64,000 nt of DNA, taken from NCBI RefSeq assembly GCF_000374465.1, contig NZ_KB894529.1, positions 62,001 to 126,000 on the forward strand. Direction: 5' to 3'. The position numbers and the translations under genes were made by a program. This DNA comes from Ahrensia kielensis DSM 5890 (GTDB taxonomy: Bacteria; Pseudomonadota; Alphaproteobacteria; Rhizobiales; Rhizobiaceae). The notes under the pieces are model-generated. The model was not told where the DNA came from. It made no database searches and worked only from the letters and a program-made list of their open reading frames with translations. This document shows, one piece after another, positions 26,554 to 33,812 of the stretch (the first letter of the stretch is position 1; every line of letters starts with the position of its first letter).

Positions 26554-27507
26554 ATGGGACATTTATTTAGCAAGTCATTAGCAATAGCTATTGCGGCGTT
26601 GGTATCGATAAGCACCCTTGCAAAAGCGGAAGATATGTCAGTTGGCCTTGCCTCACCGGATTTCGTTATTTCGGGTGGATTTGGCTACACATGGTTGAAG
26701 GGTAATGAACTCGTTTACGCCTCAGGCAATCGTATCAGCCATCTGACCTGGGAAACAAAAGCGCCGGTCGTGACTTTGAATGCCAACGGAGAGTTTTATA
26801 ACGACTGGACAATCTCAGGTAACGCCGTGTTTGGATTTAATGGCGATAGCCACATGGTGGATTATGACTGGTTGGCAGGTGATTATGCTTTTGATAATTG
26901 GACCGACAGGTCCATTCACCCAGACACCCGACTCGACAAATACATCAATCTGGATGTTGCGCTGGGTAGAAATTTTACACTGAACGATGCAGTAATCGTG
27001 AACCTGCACGGTGGCCTCAAATACACCAATGTTAAAAGCACCGCGTACGGAGGTTCCTTCGTTTATAGTGACCATGATTTTCGTGATGACATAGGAAATT
27101 TTGCGGCTGACCAGAAAGGCATCTCTTTTGAGCAACGTTATCCTGGCATCTTTATCGGTACAGAAGCCAAAATTAAACATGCTCAATGGACTTTAACAGG
27201 TCTTGCGCGTGCAGGCGTAACGATCGGCGCGACGAATACGGACCACCACTGGGTAACGGGCCGTCGTTACGAAGATAAATATGGACCGATTCCCTTCTTG
27301 AGCTTGGGTGCTGAAGCTGCTTATCAGGTTACTGACAACGCTCAGTTCACCTTTGGCGCTAATTTCGAGCAGTTCTTTCGCAACAAAGGTGACACTTTAG
27401 AGTACATCATAGCGTCGGGAAGGCAGGAGGGCGGTTCTTTTAAAGATGGAGCAGGCATGGACTTTCGATCCATCACACTCTCTGCCGGTTTAAAACTCGC
27501 ATTTTAA
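26554..27507 (+). CDS. Omptin-family outer-membrane protease
   Basis: 317 residues from ATG 26554, the same length as the OmpT precursor. Signal peptide MGHLFSKSLAIAIAALVSIS with cleavage after AKA. A ten-strand barrel with long outer loops is expected. Conserved blocks include SHMVDYDWL, NWTDRSIHPDTRLDKY, AYGGSFVY, DFRDDIGNF, ISFEQRYPG and DGAGMDFRSITLSAGLKL. The catalytic residues of OmpT are all present: Asp103 and Asp105 (MVDYDW) and Asp230 with His232 (NTDHHW), at the same precursor numbers as in OmpT. Cleavage preference is unknown. It is a stand-alone gene followed by a terminator. Omptins are best known in enterobacteria. Confidence 0.9.
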   Translation: MGHLFSKSLAIAIAALVSISTLAKAEDMSVGLASPDFVISGGFGYTWLKGNELVYASGNRISHLTWETKAPVVTLNANGEFYNDWTISGNAVFGFNGDSHMVDYDWLAGDYAFDNWTDRSIHPDTRLDKYINLDVALGRNFTLNDAVIVNLHGGLKYTNVKSTAYGGSFVYSDHDFRDDIGNFAADQKGISFEQRYPGIFIGTEAKIKHAQWTLTGLARAGVTIGATNTDHHWVTGRRYEDKYGPIPFLSLGAEAAYQVTDNAQFTFGANFEQFFRNKGDTLEYIIASGRQEGGSFKDGAGMDFRSITLSAGLKLAF

Positions 27508-27534
27508 AACTAGCGATCAACTCACGAACAAAAA

Positions 27535-27558
27535 TCAGGTAGCGACCTGAATTTTTTG
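27535..27558 (+). terminator. Rho-independent terminator of the omptin gene
   Basis: TCAGGT-AGCG-ACCTGA perfect 6-bp stem with tetraloop, followed by ATTTTTTG and preceded by a run of A, so it could work from both sides. It starts 27 bases after the stop codon. Confidence 0.8.
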
Positions 27559-27775
27559 TTTCGCATCTGGATTTATCTACAAAAACGGCGAGATACATTC
27601 GGCTCGCTGTCCTATCATGAAATTGTTTCAATATTCAGCAACAACATAAAGATGACAGATATTTAACTGATTTCCAAAACCCGTTAACATTCTGATAGTG
27701 CTCACTATTCCTACAAACATCTATTTGTGGTTTGTTCTATGTCTGTCAAAGACCATAATTATTACTTGAATTACT

Positions 27776-27815
27776 GGCGAGAGGCACGGCTAGCAAGCTA
27801 GACAGGCATCTCGCC
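27776..27815 (-). terminator. Hairpin downstream of the heme oxygenase gene
   Basis: Outer arms GGCGAGA / TCTCGCC with an inner CTAG-CAAG-CTAG hairpin, 21 bases after the stop at 27837 in transcript sense. No clear U-run follows; it may mark the 3' end of the hmuR-tonB operon or protect its mRNA. Confidence 0.45.
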
Positions 27816-27836
27816 ATAACTAGTTCCTGCAAACGT

Positions 27837-28151
27837 TTATTCGCTTAGTACAGCGTCAAACCCTTCAAAGTTTGGATGCCCGCCATACATGCCTTTGTTA
27901 GAGCCTGCCTTTTTGTGTGCATTTTTAAATTGCTCAGAATTAATCCAGCTTACAAAATGCTCGTGATCTTCCCAAACTGTATGGGAAGCATAAAGCGTCT
28001 GTTTTGTTTCTTCGTTACGAGCGCCTTTCAGTAAATGAAAGGTCTGAAATCCGGGCATTTCCTTGAGGGTAGAATCGCGATTGCGCCATATGTTTTCAAA
28101 ATCGTCCTCATGACCTTCATTAATGATGAAGCGGTTCATTGCGATATACAT
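27837..28151 (-). CDS. hmuQ: IsdG-family heme-degrading monooxygenase
   Basis: 104-residue ferredoxin-like fold (ABM) protein. The IsdG catalytic triad can be placed: Asn6 (IAMNRF), Trp69 (FVSWIN) and His79 (NAHKKAG). The ten-residue Trp-His spacing is that of IsdG. It would open imported heme to release iron in the cytoplasm, as HmuQ/HmuD do in Bradyrhizobium. It is the last gene of the operon led by the heme receptor, 15 bases after a small CxxC protein. The symbol follows rhizobial usage and is less sure than the family. Confidence 0.82.
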   Translation of the reverse strand: MYIAMNRFIINEGHEDDFENIWRNRDSTLKEMPGFQTFHLLKGARNEETKQTLYASHTVWEDHEHFVSWINSEQFKNAHKKAGSNKGMYGGHPNFEGFDAVLSE

Positions 28152-28166
28152 GCTATGTCTCCGTGT

Positions 28167-28370
28167 TTATTTTTCACTTAGTTTCGGGTTGAGTTTTGCT
28201 GTTGATCGGTATTGCTCAGCACGGAACGCCGTTTTTGTTTCCAAGTTATTGGGCACCTCAGCACCGCATTGAAAAGCATCCATCAAAGCGGGTAGCGGAC
28301 CATTATTGGCGCCATGCTGTGCGGCCAAACTGTGTAATTCAATCATGCAAAATGTGCATTTATCGTTCAT
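28167..28370 (-). CDS. Small CxxC protein in the heme operon, function unknown
   Basis: 67 residues from ATG 28370, which has AGGAGA 7-8 bases upstream. The N-terminus MNDKCTFCMIELHSLAAQHG has a CxxC pair followed by histidines, and a third cysteine is in DAFQCGAEV. No membrane segment or signal peptide is seen. I do not recognise the family. It lies between tonB (4 bases) and the heme oxygenase (15 bases), so a cytoplasmic role in heme or iron handling is possible. Its own ribosome site and conserved gene spacing support it being real. Confidence 0.65.
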   Translation of the reverse strand: MNDKCTFCMIELHSLAAQHGANNGPLPALMDAFQCGAEVPNNLETKTAFRAEQYRSTAKLNPKLSEK

Positions 28371-28374
28371 GTCG

Positions 28375-29301
28375 TTATCTCCTAAATTCAAGCGGAATAA
28401 CAAATTGGCGCTGCGCACCGGCAGGTGGTTTTGGAAATGGAGACGCGCGCTTTATGTGCGCTATAGCAGCGCGATCAACCTTTGAGTTGCCTGAACTGTT
28501 TGCAATCACAATACCGGTTGCGCTCCCCGAAGAATTCACATTGAAACGAACTCTTGCGACACCTTTTCCGCCCGCATTTTTTTGCCGCGTGCGCGAAATT
28601 TTAGACCTAACTTTACCAGGATAGTTTGAAGCCGCAGCGTTGCCAGCTTTCGAAGAATTCTTCGATTTCTTTTTCCCCGCCTGCGTATTCTTTTTCCCTT
28701 TATTGCCCGTTGCTGTGCCAGCCTTCGCGTTCGATTTCGCTTTGGATTTGACATTTCCTGATGCCGTTTTTTTCTTTTTTACGGGCTGCGCTTTCTTTGT
28801 GGTTTTTTCCCGCTTCACCTTTGGCTTAGGCTTGTCCTTCTCAAGACTAGCTTTTTCCAAACGATCCTTATCAATCTGACGAAAAGGCCGCGTGTTTGGA
28901 ACAGGTATGATAGGTTCATCTGGCTGTGCTTCAATGGTTTGAGCTGGTTCGGTTGGCGCAAGCATCGCCATATCCGTAAGTGGCGCAGGCGTAATAGGCA
29001 CTGTTGCAGCAGCCATTGTAGGCGGTGTTGGTGCTGAAATCACTTCTGGTTCAAGCGGCGCATCCACCGCTTCTGGTTCAACAGGTTCAAGCGTTTCAGC
29101 ATCTATAGGCGACAATTCATCGCCAGCCTTTACGAGGTCCTCAAAATTATTCCCAAGCGCTGCTGCGACAGTTTCTTCCCCGCCGATAATTTGCACCTCT
29201 TCATCAAACTGCGGTGCTATCGCCATCGCAACGACATGCAATGTCAACGAGGCAAGAATAGCGGCGCAAGCGACGATTTTAAAAGCTGACTTTACGGGCA
29301 T
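28375..29301 (-). CDS. tonB: TonB-family energy transducer
   Basis: 308 residues. One N-terminal membrane anchor (about 8-29) is followed by an acidic, proline-containing linker (about 35-140), then a very lysine-rich stretch (about 150-225). The C-terminal TonB domain (about 230-308) has GVARVRFNVNSSGSATGIVI and KVDRAAIAHIKRASPFPKPP. It should span the periplasm and transfer energy from ExbB/ExbD to the heme receptor. Its start shares one base with the stop of the second exbD. Confidence 0.87.
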   Translation of the reverse strand: MPVKSAFKIVACAAILASLTLHVVAMAIAPQFDEEVQIIGGEETVAAALGNNFEDLVKAGDELSPIDAETLEPVEPEAVDAPLEPEVISAPTPPTMAAATVPITPAPLTDMAMLAPTEPAQTIEAQPDEPIIPVPNTRPFRQIDKDRLEKASLEKDKPKPKVKREKTTKKAQPVKKKKTASGNVKSKAKSNAKAGTATGNKGKKNTQAGKKKSKNSSKAGNAAASNYPGKVRSKISRTRQKNAGGKGVARVRFNVNSSGSATGIVIANSSGNSKVDRAAIAHIKRASPFPKPPAGAQRQFVIPLEFRR

Positions 29302-29711
29302 TATTCAGAAATCCCTCGCTCAGTTACGACAAGGATTTTTTTAGCGCCCAAGATTTTAAGCTCATTGCCAATGTCAATCAGCTTAACAGCAGACAACGCC
29401 CTATCTGGAACCAGTCTAATTGTTTCTAAATTGCCATCATGGCTTTCCTGCTGAATGGTGAAATATTGCGATGGCGTAATAGACGCACCGCGATAGGTCA
29501 TTAAACCATCGGGTAATACAACGAGCGCATCTGGTGGATCGCGGCTTTCAAGATCTTGCGTCGATACAAGTTTAATATCCCCATCGAGCGGCGGCGCGAT
29601 CTGTGCTGCAACAAGAAAGAAAATCAACATCAGAAATACGATATTGATCAAAGCAATTGTTGGCTCTGCCTTCTCGCGCTTAACGGTAAAATGATCCAAT
29701 CGCATGGCCAT
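29301..29711 (-). CDS. exbD: ExbD/TolR-family protein (second copy)
   Basis: About 136 residues with a single N-terminal membrane helix (IALINIVFLMLIFFLVAAQI) and a periplasmic domain ending GAKKILVVTERGISE. Its helix lacks the membrane aspartate seen in the neighbouring ExbD (SLIDVIFL), having ALINIVFL instead, so it may play a structural role. An alternative ATG at 29705 has the better AAGG spacing. It lies between the first exbD and tonB. Confidence 0.78.
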   Translation of the reverse strand: MAMRLDHFTVKREKAEPTIALINIVFLMLIFFLVAAQIAPPLDGDIKLVSTQDLESRDPPDALVVLPDGLMTYRGASITPSQYFTIQQESHDGNLETIRLVPDRALSAVKLIDIGNELKILGAKKILVVTERGISE

Positions 29712-29714
29712 GCC

Positions 29715-30098
29715 TTACTTCACAACTTGAAGGCTGATGCCGGAAAGTCGCCGTGACGCTGTCAGCACATCGACAAATTGTTGTGCGCTTGCTGTTTCAT
29801 CTACGGATAAAATAAGCCCATTGATGTTCGCGCTCACTTGAAGTGTTGCGACTTCTTTACCCAACATTTCCAATTTTATCGAACGCCCGTTCAACGTCAG
29901 GCCGTTATCTGTCAGCTTAAGAAAAGCCGGCGCGATGTCTTGCGAAGAACCACGCCCTGCGCCTGAATTAAGTTCAACATCAGAGAACCGTGAAAAAGTG
30001 GAGCTAAGCATAAAAAACAACAACAGCAAAAAGATAACATCAATCAATGAAGTCATCGAAATCTTGCGGCGCTTAAATGGGGTTGCTTCAATGCGCAT
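29715..30098 (-). CDS. exbD: Biopolymer transport protein ExbD
   Basis: 127 residues from ATG 30098, inside the end of exbB (11-base overlap). N-terminal MRIEATPFKRRKISMTSLID is followed by a helix with the proton-path aspartate (TSLIDVIFLLLLFFML), then a periplasmic domain. It forms the proton-driven motor with ExbB and TonB. Confidence 0.86.
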   Translation of the reverse strand: MRIEATPFKRRKISMTSLIDVIFLLLLFFMLSSTFSRFSDVELNSGAGRGSSQDIAPAFLKLTDNGLTLNGRSIKLEMLGKEVATLQVSANINGLILSVDETASAQQFVDVLTASRRLSGISLQVVK

Positions 30099-30801
30099 GT
30101 ATGGCTGCCTGATGCTGCGTCGCCTGAATGGCGTTTGACGTGCGTTTAGAGCCATCGGAAACGGGGCTGAGCACCGCTGCAATGATTTGCTCCAAGGCTA
30201 AGCGGTGATCTTCTACACGGCTTTCAAAATACGTAAGCGCTATGCTGGTTGGCATTGCCACAGCCAGTCCGACTGCCGTTGTCAGCAGCGCCACCCAAAT
30301 ACCGCCCGCCAATATGGAAGGATCAACGCTGTTGCCAGATTGTTGCAAAGCTTGGAACGCCGTTATCATGCCAAGAACCGTTCCAAACAAACCAATAAGC
30401 GGTGCAATTTGCGCAATTGAGTCAAGCGCTCTGAAGCCAGATTGCAGAGACTTGATTTGTATGGCTGCGGCCAACGCGAGTGCTTCTTCGGTATCTCTGC
30501 GTTTATATGATTGAGATGCCTCAGCTTGCTTCAAGCCAATGGCATAGGATGCTATTTGCGCCGAGTATCCCGACATAGAACCTAGCTGTAGGAGAGCTTG
30601 ACCAAACGCAGTTTCTGATTTGCTATTAAGAACAGCAAGTGTGCGTTGCCCCTTGCCCACGCGTAGCACTGAGAATTGCCATGCTTTGAAAAGAATTACA
30701 GCCAAAGCGATGACTGAAAGACATAGGAGAAGCGCAACAACTGGCCCTCCAACGTCAATGAATTCTTTGATCCGCAGAATTGGGTTTTCAAGCAGGTTCA
30801 T
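30088..30801 (-). CDS. exbB: ExbB/TolQ-family proton channel protein
   Basis: 237 residues with three membrane helices (about 14-34, 125-147, 160-183). The MotA/TolQ/ExbB block is IAQIAPLIGLFGTVLGMITAFQALQ, written here as IAQIAPLIGLFGTVLG and MITAFQALQ, followed by AGGIWVALLTTAVGLAVAMP. It overlaps the upstream periplasmic protein gene by 4 bases and exbD by 11 bases, so the motor genes are translationally coupled. Confidence 0.88.
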   Translation of the reverse strand: MNLLENPILRIKEFIDVGGPVVALLLCLSVIALAVILFKAWQFSVLRVGKGQRTLAVLNSKSETAFGQALLQLGSMSGYSAQIASYAIGLKQAEASQSYKRRDTEEALALAAAIQIKSLQSGFRALDSIAQIAPLIGLFGTVLGMITAFQALQQSGNSVDPSILAGGIWVALLTTAVGLAVAMPTSIALTYFESRVEDHRLALEQIIAAVLSPVSDGSKRTSNAIQATQHQAAIHAH

Positions 30802-31238
30802 CCTGAAATCTCCGTGCTGGTTGAGCTTTTGAGTTGCATTGCATCGCTACATTCAGCCCCTGTGAAAGCTGCGCCTTTGCAGGCTGCAACGCCATTGATC
30901 AAAACTTTGGATACAGAGCTGCACTGCGTATCGGGCAATTCGAATTGACGAACACGCGTTTTATCAGCAGGCAAATTTTTGAAATCGAAGAGCGCAAAGC
31001 GGCTGACTTTGCCTGCTGCATCAAACAACACCGTTTCCAGTGCCAAACTATCCAGTTCGTTACCCATTTTATTTTCGGCGACAAACACTAGGCGGCATTT
31101 GTTATCGGCTTGTTCAACCGCATTGAGTTCTATCGAAAGCGCTGGCGGCACAGGCTCTTGAGCCCGTGCCGCAGGCACAATTAAAAAGCCCGCAATGAGT
31201 ATATATAATAGGAGATTATTGGGGTAATTAATTGCCAT
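30798..31238 (-). CDS. Periplasmic protein of unknown function in the tonB operon
   Basis: 146 residues with a signal peptide (YILIAGFLIVPAARA, cleavage before QEPVPP). The mature part has four cysteines (CRLVF, DTQCSS, AACKG, AECSD) and looks like a small beta-rich domain, possibly disulfide-bonded. It is encoded between the heme receptor (15 bases) and exbB (4-base overlap). I recall similar unnamed proteins next to exbB in marine alphaproteobacteria. A role in the receptor/TonB system is inferred from context only. Confidence 0.7.
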   Translation of the reverse strand: MAINYPNNLLLYILIAGFLIVPAARAQEPVPPALSIELNAVEQADNKCRLVFVAENKMGNELDSLALETVLFDAAGKVSRFALFDFKNLPADKTRVRQFELPDTQCSSVSKVLINGVAACKGAAFTGAECSDAMQLKSSTSTEISG

Positions 31239-31253
31239 TAAATGATCTTCGAC

Positions 31254-33392
31254 TTACCAGCCGAACTCCTTTGCTAGGGTGAGTTTAAAGGTACGGCCTT
31301 TGCCATTATCGTTGGCTAAGAAGTCGCGATATTGTGTGTTGAAAATGTTCTCAACACGAAACGCCCCTTCCCATCCTTTGAACTGACTTTCATCATCAGG
31401 ACGCCAAGACACATATAAATCTTGAGTGTTGAAACCGGCTCGGCGCAAATTCTCTGCATCAAAATCAACGGGCGCACGGGGAGTAGAAACAGGGTATGGC
31501 ACACGGCTTTCATCAAAGACAAAGCGTCCCTCCCAGCCAAATGTTAGGCCGCGATCAGGTATTCTAAACCCTGCCCCCACAGTTACCTCAGGCGGCGCTA
31601 CAGTCGTCAGCGCTGTGCCAGCAGTAAGATCTTGACCGATGGTTAAGCCAAAGCCCGCATTGGCAAAGAAGCGTTCAGTGTCATATGCAGCTTCAACTTC
31701 AACACCGTAAATCTCTGCCTCACCAATATTTACATATTGCGGATATTGGCTCATCTGCCGCACGATAAGATCGTCAATCTTGTTGTAAAAAGCGGTAGTT
31801 TTTAAATCGAAGCTATCGCCTTCAACAGCAAGATCAGTTGTCGATACAACGAAACCTAATTCAAAGTTATTAGACTTCTCTTTGGACAGACCTAGGCTAT
31901 AATTTGGCGGTGTGGGTGCGCTAAAATCATTGGAATAAATTTCATCCAATGAGGGAAAGCGCTGCGTATGAGCATAGGAACCAAAGATCGAGAAATTATC
32001 GTTGAATTCATAGAGCGCAGCAATTTTAGGCGAAATCGCTATATCTGAATTGTCTTCAGGTAGTACGCCGCCTGTTAAACCGCCAAGCGTGTCAGCCGCT
32101 GACAACATCTGATAATCGAAACGAATTCCTGGAATTAACGTTAGCCGCTCGTTCCAAATAAATTCATTTTGAGCAAAAAATCCGACCTGTGTGTCTGTAC
32201 CTTCTGGATGGAAACCAAGTGGATCTTTCGTACCTGTTGTTCTGTTTTGGCGAATTATCTGACCGCCAATCGTCAAAAAGTTTTCAAAATTTTCGCCACC
32301 CCATTCAAATGTGTTTTCCGCTAAAAGCTGATAGCTCTCATAACCATAGAGTGAATCTTGACCAAGCGATCCCAAATCTGGCGAACTGACATTCGTCTGT
32401 TCATTCGTAATATTGTTGTAAGAGAGTGAGACCTTTAGATCGAGCCAAGGGTTGTCGCTCGCAGCATTTTCATAGGAAATTTGCGCTTGCCTATTGTTTA
32501 CAACGCGGTCCACATTTCCAAAAAAGCTTGTTGGCTGCAACTGCGAGTAAGCTTGATCATCTTGGTCGCTCGTGAACTGGCTATAGCTTAAGCGAACAAT
32601 TTGCTCTTGCTCATCGTCAAGGTAGAAAGTTCCCTTTGCAATGCCATTTGGCGTCACAAATTCAGAGCCCTCGATCTTATCGCCATTACCGTCTTTAAAT
32701 TCCTGAGCTGCGCGATAATTACCAGCGAACAAGAATTCTGCATTTTCGCTCATCCGCAGAGCAAGAATACCGCTAAGCAAATATCCGTTTGGATTCGAAT
32801 CGTAACTCGATTTGAGTTTTAAAGAACCGCTCTCGCCGTCCTCAAGAAAATCAGAAGCATCCTTGGTTGTAAAGTTTACAACACCGCCAAGTGCGCCTGA
32901 TCCATAGAGTGTGGATGATGCAGGGCCGCGCAATATTTCAACGCGCTTGAACAGTTCAGGATCATTGAAAAAACCACCCATGCGATATTGTTCATAAAAC
33001 TGCGGCACACCATCGACATTAACGATGATACGACCCTCGTCAGCAGCAGCTTCACCCTTGCCGATACCTCGGATATTGAATGACTGCCCAAGGGCACGGT
33101 TTGCACCGCCAGCGATGCTTACATTCGGCACAGCTTTAACAATATCACTCGCAGTTGTTGCTTGTTTATCGTCTAGTTCTTCTTGTTCTAGCGCTGTCAC
33201 AGCCTGCGGTGTATCGATCGCGACCTTTTCTTTACCGGCGCCTAAAATAAGACGTTGGAGCAAAGTAGCTCCGCGCTCTGATGCGTCCTGTGCATTTGCT
33301 AGTGTGATTGACGTCATTGATGTGGTCGCACAAAGCGCCATAACAAGACCTGCCCGGATTGATATCCCCATAGAATTAGCCATTGCCCTCAT
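31254..33392 (-). CDS. hmuR: TonB-dependent heme/hemoprotein receptor
   Basis: 712-residue outer-membrane receptor. A signal peptide (about 1-35, ending LANAQ) is followed by a plug domain (DTPQAVTALEQEEL, FNIRGIGKG, VEILRGPASSTLYGSGALGG) and a 22-strand barrel ending in an aromatic residue (TLAKEFGW). Heme-receptor-like QRFPSLDEIY occurs where related receptors have FRAPSLxELY. It is the first gene of the operon with the motor genes and heme oxygenase, divergent from hemP-hmuSTUV. The exact start (33392 or 33383) is uncertain. Confidence 0.87.
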   Translation of the reverse strand: MRAMANSMGISIRAGLVMALCATTSMTSITLANAQDASERGATLLQRLILGAGKEKVAIDTPQAVTALEQEELDDKQATTASDIVKAVPNVSIAGGANRALGQSFNIRGIGKGEAAADEGRIIVNVDGVPQFYEQYRMGGFFNDPELFKRVEILRGPASSTLYGSGALGGVVNFTTKDASDFLEDGESGSLKLKSSYDSNPNGYLLSGILALRMSENAEFLFAGNYRAAQEFKDGNGDKIEGSEFVTPNGIAKGTFYLDDEQEQIVRLSYSQFTSDQDDQAYSQLQPTSFFGNVDRVVNNRQAQISYENAASDNPWLDLKVSLSYNNITNEQTNVSSPDLGSLGQDSLYGYESYQLLAENTFEWGGENFENFLTIGGQIIRQNRTTGTKDPLGFHPEGTDTQVGFFAQNEFIWNERLTLIPGIRFDYQMLSAADTLGGLTGGVLPEDNSDIAISPKIAALYEFNDNFSIFGSYAHTQRFPSLDEIYSNDFSAPTPPNYSLGLSKEKSNNFELGFVVSTTDLAVEGDSFDLKTTAFYNKIDDLIVRQMSQYPQYVNIGEAEIYGVEVEAAYDTERFFANAGFGLTIGQDLTAGTALTTVAPPEVTVGAGFRIPDRGLTFGWEGRFVFDESRVPYPVSTPRAPVDFDAENLRRAGFNTQDLYVSWRPDDESQFKGWEGAFRVENIFNTQYRDFLANDNGKGRTFKLTLAKEFGW

Positions 33393-33417
33393 TCCAATTA
33401 TGTTTGTTTGGATTTTT

Positions 33418-33446
33418 TGCTGGCTGGCAAATGCTGGCTGGCGCGC
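33418..33446 (-). repeat. Tandem GCCAGCCAGCA motif in the hmuR leader
   Basis: Two direct copies of TGCTGGCTGGC (33418-33428 and 33432-33442, period 14), read in the hmuR transcript as GCCAGCCAGCA twice. They lie 26-50 bases before the hmuR start. The same motif, in the opposite orientation, precedes hemP at a similar distance. Confidence 0.7.
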
Positions 33447-33455
33447 TTTTCATTT

Positions 33456-33488
33456 TGTCATTGTTAAAGAGATTCTTTAAACTTGACA
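33456..33488. promoter_or_regulatory. 33-bp dyad operator between hmuR and hemP
   Basis: Inverted repeat with arms TGTCATTGTTAAAGA and TCTTTAAACTTGACA around GAT; 12 of 15 positions pair, and the inner 7-3-7 part (TTAAAGA-GAT-TCTTTAA) is perfect. The right end contains TTGACA (33483-33488), a good -35 box for hemP. The 7-3-7 layout is like the rhizobial Irr box, but the bases differ. An iron/heme regulator site is likely. Confidence 0.6.
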
Positions 33489-33560
33489 AAAAAGATCAGC
33501 TTATGTGATGGACCTCCTACAGAAACTGGATATTATGAGTCAAGTTAAAAAATCCAGTAA

Positions 33561-33577
33561 CGCCAGCCCAGCCAGCA
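33561..33577 (+). repeat. GCCAGCC/CCAGCCAGCA motif in the hemP leader
   Basis: CGCCAGCCCAGCCAGCA, 25 bases before the first hemP start. In transcript sense it matches the motif repeated in the divergent hmuR leader. Confidence 0.6.
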
Positions 33578-33601
33578 TACTGCAAGCCAGGCCAACAACG
33601 G

Positions 33602-33799
33602 ATGTTGTCCATGGAACGAAATAATATAGAGGGCCGTCGTGATGATGAGGTTCGCTTACACAGCGGCGTCGATCAAACACTGCCAGTTATCAAATCTGAG
33701 AGCCTTTTCGAAAACGGTCGCGAAGTGGGGATTGAACATGAAGGTTCGATCTACCGCCTTAAGATTACGAAACAAGGCAAGTTAATCCTCAACAAGTAA
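33602..33799 (+). CDS. hemP: Hemin uptake protein HemP/HmuP
   Basis: 65 residues (62 if the ATG at 33611 is used). The C-terminal half ESLFENGREVGIEHEGSIYR followed by LKITKQGKLILNK is the HemP family signature. In rhizobia HmuP is needed to express the heme uptake genes and acts as a coactivator at the hmuR promoter. It is the first plus-strand gene of hemP-hmuSTUV, divergent from hmuR, with hmuS 13 bases downstream. Confidence 0.9.
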   Translation: MLSMERNNIEGRRDDEVRLHSGVDQTLPVIKSESLFENGREVGIEHEGSIYRLKITKQGKLILNK

Positions 33800-33812
33800 G
33801 CTGGAGTTAATG

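Larger units (their letters stand above)
27508..27836. other. Non-coding region between the omptin gene and the heme oxygenase gene
   Basis: 329 bases between convergent genes. It holds a Rho-independent terminator for the omptin gene (27535-27558) and a second long hairpin (27776-27815) beyond the heme oxygenase gene. I see no coding region in the roughly 215 bases between them. Confidence 0.6.

Noticed and set aside
27776-27815. Attachment site or repeat-element end next to the omptin gene
   Set aside because: The inverted repeat has no second copy flanking the omptin gene, no integrase gene is near and no target duplication was seen.
28536-28754. Arginine-rich minus-strand frame inside tonB
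   Set aside because: It is an out-of-frame reading of the lysine-rich tonB segment; low-complexity codons give long basic frames by chance.
33418-33577. One large cruciform or inverted repeat spanning hmuR-hemP
   Set aside because: The GCCAGCC and AAAAAATCC parts occur on both sides, but in an order that does not form one continuous inverted repeat, so separate leader motifs are a better reading.
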